Program-made: the position numbers and the translations under genes
Part shown: positions 1 to 6,029 of the stretch, piece after piece
How the letters are laid out: the number at the start of each line of letters is the position of its first letter
Position numbering within the stretch: the first letter of the stretch is position 1
Notes under the pieces: generated by a model
The model's database searches: none
What the model was told of the DNA's origin: nothing
What the model saw: only the letters and a program-made list of their open reading frames with translations
Assembly (NCBI RefSeq): GCF_052145335.1
Contig: NZ_JBKQOU010000180.1
Coordinates: 1 to 8,577 of the forward strand
Direction of reading: 5' to 3'
DNA from: Rhodoblastus sp052145335
Lineage (GTDB): Bacteria; Pseudomonadota; Alphaproteobacteria; Rhizobiales; Beijerinckiaceae
DNA length: 8,577 bases

Positions 1-178
1 GCCGGAATTGCTGGACGAGTATTCCGACATGGTGCGAAGGCTGATGGACACCCACTATTCCGACGTCACCCGCTACACCACCAGCGGCTTCCTGCGGGTA
101 AAACTCGGCGCGGCGCTGAGCAAGCGCGGCGTCGCGCCGCATATTTACGAAAGCGCCGAGGAAGCGGCCCAGTCGTGA
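1..178 (+). CDS. C-terminal end of a probable acyl-CoA:acetate/3-ketoacid (propionate-type) CoA-transferase, 5' truncated by the window
   Basis: Reading from base 2, an open frame of 58 codons ends at TGA 176-178; its start lies outside the window. The visible tail includes LLDEYSDMV, then RYTTSGFLRVKLG and finally APHIYESAEEA. This resembles, from memory, the C-terminus of the propionate/acetate CoA-transferase (YdiF/Pct-like) family. Those enzymes move CoA between short acyl-CoAs and free acids such as acetate. The catalytic glutamate region of the family lies far upstream and cannot be seen. The next gene starts 89 bp downstream on the same strand, and a weak hairpin at 204-219 (GCCGG/CCGGC, 6-nt loop) without a T-tract lies between them, so co-transcription is possible. 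A short-chain CoA-transferase would fit a locus that ends in propionyl-CoA, but that link is inference. Substrate specificity cannot be judged from this fragment. Confidence 0.6.
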   Translation, partial: PELLDEYSDMVRRLMDTHYSDVTRYTTSGFLRVKLGAALSKRGVAPHIYESAEEAAQS

Positions 179-267
179 GCGGCCTCGTGTTCTAGGCAGT
201 TCGGCCGGGTTGAGCCGGCGGCGCGAGTCGGCTTATCTGGACCATTGATTACGAGAAGCGACGGATT

Positions 268-1311
268 GTGCGCATGAATGCGGAAGCGGAAGTTCTGGTC
301 GAGGAAATCGGCGGAATCGGTCTGGTGACCCTCAATCGCCCCAAGGCGATCAATGCGCTCACGCTGGGAATGGTTCGGTCGATTTCGGCGGCGCTGACGC
401 AATGGAGCGCCAGCGACGGCGTCAGCCTGGTGTTGATTCGTGGGGCAGGCGAGCGCGGGCTCTGCGCCGGCGGCGACATTCGCGCCATTTACGAGGACCT
501 GCTGAGCGGCAATCTGCGCCCGGCGGGGTTCTGGCGCGAGGAATATGCCCTCAACCAGATGATCGCCGACTATGCGAAGCCCATCGTCGCGGTGATGAAC
601 GGCATCGTCATGGGCGGCGGCATCGGCCTTTCCGCCCATGCGTCACACCGCATCGTCACCGAAACCACCACCATCGCCATGCCGGAAACCAGCATCGGCT
701 TCCTGCCGGACGTCGGCGCCACCTATCTGCTGTCGCGGGCGCCCGGCGAAAGCGGAACCCATCTGGCGCTGACCGCCGGCCGCGTCGGCGCCGCCGACGC
801 GCTTTTCCTCGGTCTCGCCGACTTTCATATCGAAATGGCGCGGCTGGCCGATCTACCGAAACGCTTGCGCGACTGCCGCTCGGCGGAAGATATCGAAAAG
901 CAATTGCTGTCGCTGGCGACGCCGCCCAGCCCGGGGGAGCTGGAGTCGGCCCAGAGCTGGATCGACGAGGCTTTTTCTGCCGATACGGTCGAAGAAATCT
1001 GCGAGCGTCTCGCCGCGCGCGGTGAGCCTGAAGGACTGGATGATCTGCAGAAAATCCGGGGCAATTCGCCGACTTCGCTGAAGATCGCGCTGCGGGCGCT
1101 GCGCAAGGGCCGCGAATTCAAGAAACTCGCGCCCTGTCTCGCCATGGAGCTGACGGTCGCGACCCACCTCATGCGCAGCCACGACATGCGCGAGGGCGTT
1201 CGCGCGGCGGTGATCGACAAGGACCGCAAGCCCAAATGGTCGCCGGCGAGGCTTGAAGACGTGTCGGACGAGGCGGTCGAGGCTTATTTTTCGGACAGCG
1301 ATTTGAAATAA
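268..1311 (+). CDS. 3-hydroxyisobutyryl-CoA hydrolase (crotonase superfamily)
   Basis: Releases CoA from 3-hydroxyisobutyryl-CoA to give free 3-hydroxyisobutyrate, the thioester-cleaving step of valine degradation; probably cytosolic. The 347 residues start with the crotonase core: VTLNRPKAINAL near 20-31, CAGGDI at 66-71 and the oxyanion-hole segment MGGGIG at 115-120. The motif PETSIGFLPDVG follows, with Glu140 and Asp148. The Glu-x7-Asp spacing and the PDVG ending separate HIBCH proteins from ordinary enoyl-CoA hydratases, matching the human catalytic pair Glu169/Asp177. The long C-terminal helical extension (about 200-347) is also typical, and total length fits the family (about 345-360). 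Two starts are possible: GTG at 268, 9 nt after GAGAAG (253-258), or ATG at 274. They differ by two residues, and I keep the first because of its spacing. The product is the substrate of MmsB, encoded at 6030. Confidence 0.88.
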   Translation: MRMNAEAEVLVEEIGGIGLVTLNRPKAINALTLGMVRSISAALTQWSASDGVSLVLIRGAGERGLCAGGDIRAIYEDLLSGNLRPAGFWREEYALNQMIADYAKPIVAVMNGIVMGGGIGLSAHASHRIVTETTTIAMPETSIGFLPDVGATYLLSRAPGESGTHLALTAGRVGAADALFLGLADFHIEMARLADLPKRLRDCRSAEDIEKQLLSLATPPSPGELESAQSWIDEAFSADTVEEICERLAARGEPEGLDDLQKIRGNSPTSLKIALRALRKGREFKKLAPCLAMELTVATHLMRSHDMREGVRAAVIDKDRKPKWSPARLEDVSDEAVEAYFSDSDLK

Positions 1312-1313
1312 CG

Positions 1314-1338
1314 CCTAATCTCGTGAGATTTGGTTAGG
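1314..1338. promoter_or_regulatory. Nested inverted repeat upstream of the lysR-type gene, possible operator
   Basis: Three bases after the hydrolase stop there are two nested arm pairs: outer CCTAA (1314-1318) with TTAGG (1334-1338), and inner ATCTC (1318-1322) with GAGAT (1325-1329). No T-tract follows, so it is not an intrinsic terminator. It lies about 70-95 bp before the LysR-type ATG, where an autoregulatory LysR site could sit. The operator role is inference; the dyad itself is visible. Confidence 0.3.
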
Positions 1339-1406
1339 AGCGAATGCGACGCCGAGCTGAAGCGAGGGATCGTTGACCGCGACGAGTCGGGGCAAAGAGT
1401 TTTTAT

Positions 1407-2306
1407 ATGGGTCTGGATTGGAACGACCTGCAATATTGCCTCGCGGTGGCGCGTGACGCCACGGTTTCGGCGGCGGCGAAAAGACTGGGCGTCGATCATG
1501 CCACGGTGATCCGCCGCATCGACCGACTGGAAAGCGCGCTCGGCGCAAAACTGTTCGTGCGGCGCAAGACCGGCTATGAAATCACCGACGCCGGCCGCCG
1601 GGCGATGGCGGTGGCGGAATCGATCGAGTCCGAGATCCGCAGCGGCCAGGCGGAAATCGGCGGCGGCGGCGCGCATCTGACCGGCTCGGTGCGCATCGGC
1701 GCGCCCGACGGTTTCGGCAGCTATTTTCTCGCGCCGCGCCTTGGCGCCTTCGCCGACCAACATCGCGACCTCGATCTCGAACTGGTGGCGACGGCGCGGC
1801 TGTTCTCGCTGTCGAAGCGCGAGGCGGATATCGCCATCAGCCTCGCCATGCCGCAGGAAGGCCGGATTTTTGGGCGGAAACTGGTCGATTACCGGCTGTT
1901 TCTTTACGCCTCGAAGGATTATCTTGAGCGAACGCCGGAAATCCGGCAGCGCTCCGACCTGATGGGAAGGCGGGTGATCGGCTATATCGGCGAGCTTCTG
2001 TTCACGCCGGAACTCGACTATCTCCCGCAGGTTCTGCCGGGTCTTTCGGCGCAGATCCGCAGCGCCAATCTGATCGCGCAATTGCAGGCGGTGCTGGCCG
2101 GGGTGGGCGTCGCGGTCCTGCCCCGTTTTCTGGCCAGGAACTTCCCGCAGCTTGTCCCGATCCTGCCCGACGAGATCTCGATACTCAGGTCATTTTATCT
2201 GCTGATGCACGCCGATGGACGGCAATTCCCGCAGGTGCGGGCGGTGGCGGATTATCTTTACGATCTGGTGGAGAACGAGAAAGCGCTGTTTCTTGATGGG
2301 CCGTAG
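1407..2306 (+). CDS. LysR-family transcriptional regulator
   Basis: A 299-residue protein of standard LysR length. The N-terminal winged helix-turn-helix covers about residues 4-62, with the helix-turn-helix at about 18-42 (SAAAKRLGVDHATVIRRIDR, then LE) and the characteristic LGAKLFVRR following. A linker helix lies at about 64-85. The effector-binding domain runs from about 91 (LTGSVRIGAP) to 290 and contains the usual VLAGVGVAVLPRFLA segment near 229-243. Start ATG 1407 is preceded by AAAGAG (1394-1399). The gene lies 95 bp after the hydrolase gene, in the same direction, with a dyad in the gap. It is the only regulator visible in the locus, so control of the valine-degradation genes, perhaps in response to a pathway acid or acyl-CoA, is a reasonable guess. 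A hairpin after the stop (GTTCGC 2309-2314 with GCGAAC 2326-2331) has no T-tract. Confidence 0.95.
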   Translation: MGLDWNDLQYCLAVARDATVSAAAKRLGVDHATVIRRIDRLESALGAKLFVRRKTGYEITDAGRRAMAVAESIESEIRSGQAEIGGGGAHLTGSVRIGAPDGFGSYFLAPRLGAFADQHRDLDLELVATARLFSLSKREADIAISLAMPQEGRIFGRKLVDYRLFLYASKDYLERTPEIRQRSDLMGRRVIGYIGELLFTPELDYLPQVLPGLSAQIRSANLIAQLQAVLAGVGVAVLPRFLARNFPQLVPILPDEISILRSFYLLMHADGRQFPQVRAVADYLYDLVENEKALFLDGP

Positions 2307-2441
2307 AGGTTCGCGCATCGACTTGGCGAACATTCGGGGCGGCCTCTGCTGCGACTGCTTGTCACCCTACCGAGGACATTCATTGATCCGGAACAAATGT
2401 CTTGAGGCGGCGGATTGCAGTCATACTGGCTTTGGCAGGCT

Positions 2442-2471
2442 TTGAACCAACCTCAGAATAGCGTATATATA
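2442..2471 (+). promoter_or_regulatory. Candidate sigma-70-type promoter for the small His/Met-rich gene
   Basis: TTGAAC (2442-2447) could serve as a -35 element. An alternating TA stretch follows, offering TATATA at 2464-2469 (16-bp spacer) or 2466-2471 (18-bp spacer). The ATG at 2496 lies about 25-30 bp further on. The AT-rich patch stands out from the GC-rich surroundings. The inverted repeat GACATT (2375-2380) / AATGTC (2396-2401) lies about 40 bp upstream of the -35 and might be a regulator site. Confidence 0.4.
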
Positions 2472-2495
2472 GATAATCCAGCAATGGAGATTGCC

Positions 2496-2705
2496 ATGCT
2501 CAAGCAAACAGGCTCTGCTTTGGCCCTTTCATTACTTTTTGTTCTTTCACCTGCCACTGCGATGGCCTATGGTGGCTACTTCCCACCCACTGAGGAAGCG
2601 AAGCCGGCGCCGCCTCACCATATGATGAAGCATCACCGCCAGAAAGAGATGAAGCACCATCAGGCCGTGGGAGAAACGCCGAGGATGGAAGAAAAGACAA
2701 ACTGA
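2496..2705 (+). CDS. Small exported His/Met-rich protein of unknown function
   Basis: A 69-residue ORF that I do not recognise as a named family. Start ATG 2496 is chosen because GGAGA (2486-2490) sits 5 nt upstream and because a clean signal peptide then begins the protein. The N-terminus is MLKQTGS, a hydrophobic core (ALALSLLFVLSPA) occupies residues 8-20, and a signal peptidase I-like site follows AMA at 22-24. The mature chain of about 45 residues is hydrophilic: a Pro/Glu-rich stretch, then PPHHMMKHHRQKEMKHHQ at 39-56. It contains six His (41, 42, 46, 47, 54, 55) and four Met (43, 44, 52, 64), with no Cys. Such clusters often bind copper, nickel or zinc in the periplasm, but metal binding here is inference. 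ATG 2484 or 2415 would lengthen it but would mask the signal peptide. A candidate promoter lies just upstream. It has no evident tie to the valine genes. Base composition is less GC-rich than its neighbours. Confidence 0.6.
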   Translation: MLKQTGSALALSLLFVLSPATAMAYGGYFPPTEEAKPAPPHHMMKHHRQKEMKHHQAVGETPRMEEKTN

Positions 2706-3016
2706 TGGCGGCTACCAGGTGTCGCTAAGGGCCAAGGCGCGATGCACGCGAGCCTCGTGGTGCATGGACTTGAACTGCTGACTTCGAAACCATAGGCGCA
2801 ATGCCGCTTTCGGCTCCAGCGCTCAATAGCCGGTCATTTCCACATGGCCTTTGCCTTGTTGAGATCCATCAATGCTGATGGGGCGTTCGAGATTGCCGGT
2901 TATGGCGCCGAGCCGTCCTTCGTCGTCATAAGGCAATGGCTCCTTCGAGCCGCTTCGGAAGGAAGTCATCCAGCTCGGCAACGTCCGGAAATGGCCGCCT
3001 TGCAGACGCACGCCGC
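2706..3016. other. Intergenic stretch between convergent genes without a convincing gene
   Basis: About 310 bp between the small exported protein and the mmsA terminator. I see no RNA gene, IS end or clear promoter. Short frames exist on both strands. The only one with any protein-like signal is on the minus strand (3011 down to 2823, GTG start, 62 codons). It ends in GKGHVEMTGY immediately before TGA, a phrase reminiscent of the GYLELTGY-type motif of AttH/CrtC-like lipocalin proteins. It has no good ribosome binding site and overlaps the A-tract side of the mmsA terminator, so it may be a relic or chance. Confidence 0.4.
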
Positions 3017-3049
3017 AAAAAAGAGGCGGAAACCATCCCGATTTCCGCC
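3017..3049 (-). terminator. Rho-independent terminator of mmsA
   Basis: On the minus strand, 22 nt after the mmsA stop, GGCGGAAA (3049-3042) pairs perfectly with TTTCCGCC (3032-3025) across a 9-nt loop. It is followed by TCTTTTTT (3024-3017). An 8-bp GC-rich stem with a six-T run is a textbook intrinsic terminator. Read on the plus strand the same stem is followed by CCCAAAAATTTT, so it would stop transcripts from the other side poorly. Confidence 0.88.
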
Positions 3050-3071
3050 CCCAAAAATTTTGTCCCCGAAA

Positions 3072-4571
3072 TCAATGCATCGTCGGTATGACAAAGCTCG
3101 CGCCATCCTTGACGCCTGAGGGCCAGCGCGCGGTGACGGTCTTGGTCTTGGTGTAGAAGCGCACCGCGTCGGGACCGTGCTGGTTGAGGTCGCCGAAACC
3201 CGAACGTTTCCAACCGCCGAATGTGTAATAGGCGATCGGCACCGGGATCGGCACATTCACCCCGACCATGCCGACATTTACGCGAGAGGCGAAGTCGCGG
3301 GCCGCGTCGCCGTCGCGGGTGAAGATGGCGACGCCATTGCCATATTCGTGGTCATTGCAGAGTTTCAGCGCGGCTTCATAATTCTGCGCGCGCGCGATCG
3401 ACAGCACCGGCCCGAAGATTTCTTCCTTGTAGATACGCATGTCGGGGGTGACATGGTCGAACAGGCAGCCGCCGAGATAGAAGCCGTTTTCATAGCCCTG
3501 CATCTTGAAGCCGCGCCCGTCGACCACCAGCTTCGCGCCTTCGCTCTCGCCGATGTCGATATAGGATTTCACCTTGTCGAGATGGGCCTGCGTCACCAGC
3601 GGGCCGTAATCGGCGGTCACGTCGGTGGAGGGGCCGATTTTCAGCGCTTCCACGCGGGGAATCAGGCGCTTCACCAATTCGTCGGCAATGGCCTGGCCGA
3701 CCGGCACCGCGACCGAAATCGCCATGCAGCGCTCGCCCGCCGAACCATAGCCGGCGCCGATCAGCGCATCGACGGTCTGGTCTAGGTCGGCGTCGGGCAT
3801 GATGACCATATGGTTTTTCGCGCCGCCGAAAGCCTGCACGCGCTTTCCATTGGCGCAGCCTCTCGCGTAAATATATTCGCCGATCGCGGTGGAGCCGACG
3901 AAGCCGACAGCCTTGATGTCCGGGTCGTCGAGAATGGCGTCCACCGCCTCCTTGTCGCCGTTGACGACATTGAGGATTCCGGCCGGCAGCCCGGCCTCGA
4001 TCATCAGTTCGGCGAGACGCAGCGGCACGCCCGGATCGCGCTCCGAAGGTTTCAGAATGAATGCGTTGCCGCAGGCGATGGCCGGACAGAATTTCCACAT
4101 CGGGATCATCGCCGGAAAATTGAACGGCGTGATGCCGGCGACGACCCCGAGCGGTTGGCGCATCGAATAAATGTCGATGCCGGGACCGGCGCTGTCGGTA
4201 TATTCGCCCTTCAGAAGGTGGGGAATGCCGATGCAGAATTCCGCCACTTCAAGACCGCGCTGAACGTCGCCCTTGGCGTCGGGAACGGTCTTGCCATGTT
4301 CGCGCGCCAGCAGTTCGGCCAGCGGCTGCATGTCGCGATTGACCAGTTCGACGAATTTCATCATCACCCGGGCGCGGCGCTGCGGATTGGTCGCCGCCCA
4401 GGCGGGCTGCGCCGCGCGGGCGTTCTCGACCGCTGCGCGCACCTCGCTCGCCGAGGCCAGCGGCACTCGCGAAATCACTTCGCCGGTCGTCGGCAGATAA
4501 GCGTCGGCGAAGCGGCCCGACGTTCCCTTGACGTGCTTGCCGCCGATAAAATGGGTAATTTCCGCAACCAT
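3072..4571 (-). CDS. mmsA: Methylmalonate-semialdehyde dehydrogenase (CoA-acylating)
   Basis: Oxidatively decarboxylates methylmalonate semialdehyde with NAD+ and CoA to give propionyl-CoA, the last step of the pathway encoded here. The 499 residues match the family length. Visible aldehyde dehydrogenase landmarks are PFNFPAMIPMWKFCPA (149-164, with Asn151), ILKPSERDP (172-180), the NAD-binding GFVGSTAIGEYI (223-234) and the catalytic Cys282 in AGERCMA. EEIFGPVL lies at 383-390 and FGGWKRSGFGD at 451-461. Where hydrolytic aldehyde dehydrogenases carry a general-base Glu, this protein has FGGAKNH (248-254), as expected for the CoA-dependent MMSDH class. ATG 4571 is preferred: GGAGAGGA lies 6 nt upstream, and MVAEITHFIGG matches the usual family start. 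The frame stays open to 4709, but that extension does not look like the family. It is transcribed away from the acyl-CoA dehydrogenase operon and ends at a strong terminator. Confidence 0.96.
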   Translation of the reverse strand: MVAEITHFIGGKHVKGTSGRFADAYLPTTGEVISRVPLASASEVRAAVENARAAQPAWAATNPQRRARVMMKFVELVNRDMQPLAELLAREHGKTVPDAKGDVQRGLEVAEFCIGIPHLLKGEYTDSAGPGIDIYSMRQPLGVVAGITPFNFPAMIPMWKFCPAIACGNAFILKPSERDPGVPLRLAELMIEAGLPAGILNVVNGDKEAVDAILDDPDIKAVGFVGSTAIGEYIYARGCANGKRVQAFGGAKNHMVIMPDADLDQTVDALIGAGYGSAGERCMAISVAVPVGQAIADELVKRLIPRVEALKIGPSTDVTADYGPLVTQAHLDKVKSYIDIGESEGAKLVVDGRGFKMQGYENGFYLGGCLFDHVTPDMRIYKEEIFGPVLSIARAQNYEAALKLCNDHEYGNGVAIFTRDGDAARDFASRVNVGMVGVNVPIPVPIAYYTFGGWKRSGFGDLNQHGPDAVRFYTKTKTVTARWPSGVKDGASFVIPTMH

Positions 4572-4584
4572 GGGCTTTCCTCTC

Positions 4585-4615
4585 CAGACTTGTTGTTTCG
4601 CAGACTTGTTGTTTC
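4585..4615 (-). repeat. Tandem 15-bp direct repeat in the mmsA leader
   Basis: CAGACTTGTTGTTTC occurs at 4585-4599 and again at 4601-4615, identical and separated by one G. It lies immediately upstream of the mmsA Shine-Dalgarno sequence. In the mRNA sense each unit reads GAAACAACAAGTCTG. A CCATGGG word flanks the block on both sides (4568-4574 and 4615-4621), so the duplicated patch may be larger and degenerate. It could be a recent slippage duplication or a functional leader or operator element. Confidence 0.85.
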
Positions 4616-4793
4616 CATGGGTTTGAACGAGGCGGCCTTTCCCTTCAACGCATATATTCGCCAAACGGTTGTGTGAAAAATCGTCTTCCGCACCGCAATA
4701 TAGTCGCATGTCTCGGGATTTCTGCGGATCGGTTCTGCTTTTTGCGGCGTTTCCTTGTTGGGCAATGCTGTTAGGCTCAGCCGTTAAATCGGG

Positions 4794-4805
4794 CCGTCGC
4801 GACGG
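4794..4805. promoter_or_regulatory. Perfect 12-bp palindrome upstream of the operon, possible operator
   Basis: CCGTCGCGACGG reads identically on both strands and lies 32 bp before the ATG at 4838. This is a position where a dimeric repressor would block transcription. In GC-rich DNA a 12-bp palindrome may arise by chance, so the regulatory role is inference. Confidence 0.3.
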
Positions 4806-4837
4806 AAGCGTCAGGCTTGAAGTAAGGGCAGGGGGAA

Positions 4838-6010
4838 ATGCTGGACCACAATAGCCACGACGTCGCCAATCCTTTCGCGCTCACCGAGGAGCAGCGCGCC
4901 ATCCGCGACATGGCGAGCGATTTCGCGCGCGAGGAACTGGCCCCCAAGGCGGTCGAATGGGATCAGGAAAAGCATTTCCCGGTCGATGTTTTCCGCAAGG
5001 CCGCAGCGCTGGGCATGGGCGCCATTTACGCGCGAGAGGACTTTGGCGGTTCGGGCCTGACCCGCCTCGACTCAGCCCTGATCTTCGAGGCTCTGGCGGG
5101 CGGCTGTCCCTCGGTCGCCGCTTTCCTGTCGATCCATAACATGGCGACCTGGATGATCGACCGTTTCGGCGACGACGCGCAGAGAGCGAAATATATCCCC
5201 AAACTCGCCACGATGGAGCACCTCGCCTCCTATTGCCTGACCGAGCCCGCCGCCGGTTCCGACGCCGCCGCCCTGCGGATGCGCGCGGTGAAAGACGGCG
5301 ACGAATATGTGCTCAACGGCGTCAAGCAATTCATCTCGGGGGCGGGCGCCTCGGACATTTATGTGGTGATGGCGCGCACCGCCGAGACCGGCGCCGCCGG
5401 CATTTCCGCCTTTGTCGTCGAAAAGGGAACGCCGGGACTTTCCTTCGGCGCCAATGAGAAAAAAATGGGCTGGAACGCCCAGCCGACGCGGCAGGTGATC
5501 TGCGAGGACCTGCGCCTGCCCGCCGCCAGCCGCCTTGGGCCCGAGGGTTCGGGCTTCAAGATCGCCATGGCCGGGCTCGACGGCGGGCGGCTCAATATTT
5601 CCGCCTGTTCGCTCGGCGGCGCGCAGAACGCGCTCGACCGGACCCTGGCCTATATGGCGGAAAGGCAGGCTTTTGGGCGCAACCTCAGCGATTTTCAGGC
5701 GCTGCAATTCCGCCTCGCCGACATGGCGATCGACCTGGAGGCGTCGCGCTCCTTTCTCTGGCGGGCGGCCTGTGCGCTCGACGTCAAAAGCCCCGAGGCG
5801 ACCAAGCTCTGCGCCATGGCCAAGAAATTCGTCACCGACGCCTGTTTCAACGTCGCCAACGACGCGCTGCAATTGCACGGCGGCTACGGCTATCTCGCCG
5901 AATACGGCGTCGAGAAGATCGTGCGCGACCTGCGCGTCCACCAGATTCTCGAAGGGACCAACGAAATCATGCGGCTGATCGTGGCGCGCAATCTGATCGC
6001 CGGAAAATAA
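4838..6010 (+). CDS. Acyl-CoA dehydrogenase, probably isobutyryl-CoA dehydrogenase
   Basis: FAD-dependent enzyme that introduces the alpha-beta double bond, here most likely converting isobutyryl-CoA to methacrylyl-CoA with electrons passing to electron-transfer flavoprotein. The 390 residues show the full family layout. An N-terminal helical domain (about 14-130) is followed by the CLTEPAAGSDAAAL signature (133-146) and the KQFISGAGASD FAD/substrate region (163-173). The C-terminal helical domain has RQAFGRNLSDFQALQFRLAD (276-295) and LQLHGGYGYLAEYGVEKIVRD (345-365, 21 residues abridged by key points Gly348-Gly351). VHQILEGTNEIMR (367-379) carries the catalytic Glu372. The VHQILEG(T/S)NE phrase is close to human ACAD8 and, with the pathway context, favours isobutyryl-CoA. 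2-Methylbutyryl-CoA or other short acyl-CoAs remain possible. Start ATG 4838 follows a purine-rich AAGGGCAGGGGG. It is the first gene of a three-gene operon, with mmsB 19 bp downstream. Confidence 0.95.
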   Translation: MLDHNSHDVANPFALTEEQRAIRDMASDFAREELAPKAVEWDQEKHFPVDVFRKAAALGMGAIYAREDFGGSGLTRLDSALIFEALAGGCPSVAAFLSIHNMATWMIDRFGDDAQRAKYIPKLATMEHLASYCLTEPAAGSDAAALRMRAVKDGDEYVLNGVKQFISGAGASDIYVVMARTAETGAAGISAFVVEKGTPGLSFGANEKKMGWNAQPTRQVICEDLRLPAASRLGPEGSGFKIAMAGLDGGRLNISACSLGGAQNALDRTLAYMAERQAFGRNLSDFQALQFRLADMAIDLEASRSFLWRAACALDVKSPEATKLCAMAKKFVTDACFNVANDALQLHGGYGYLAEYGVEKIVRDLRVHQILEGTNEIMRLIVARNLIAGK

Positions 6011-6029
6011 GAGAGACAGGGAACGAAAC

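Larger units (their letters stand above)
4572..4837. promoter_or_regulatory. Divergent control region between mmsA and the acyl-CoA dehydrogenase operon
   Basis: These 266 bp must hold the mmsA promoter and probably the operon promoter. For mmsA a possible minus-strand pair is TTCACA (plus-strand TGTGAA, 4672-4677) and TATATG (plus-strand CATATA, 4651-4656). Its 15-bp spacer is short, so this is only a candidate. The mmsA side carries a tandem 15-bp repeat (4585-4615) and the operon side a 12-bp palindrome (4794-4805). No convincing -35/-10 pair was found for the operon. Confidence 0.6.

Noticed and set aside
1284..2081. 265-codon minus-strand open frame across the lysR-type gene
   Set aside because: The opposite strand encodes a complete LysR protein; this frame has no recognisable domain.
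2309..2331. Hairpin GTTCGC/GCGAAC after the lysR-type stop as a terminator
   Set aside because: Only 6 bp with an 11-nt loop and no T-tract.
2926..3213. Minus-strand frame ending ELDDFLPKRLEGAIAL considered as a transposase fragment
   Set aside because: Most of the frame is antiframe of mmsA; the short tail is too weakly similar to any transposase end, and no terminal inverted repeats were seen.
3810..4676. 288-codon plus-strand open frame antisense to mmsA
   Set aside because: It lies over an unmistakable aldehyde dehydrogenase gene; its translation shows no family motif.
4572..4709. N-terminal extension of mmsA to a start at 4709
   Set aside because: The added residues do not resemble the family and would cover the tandem repeat and the Shine-Dalgarno; ATG 4571 has good spacing and a normal N-terminus.
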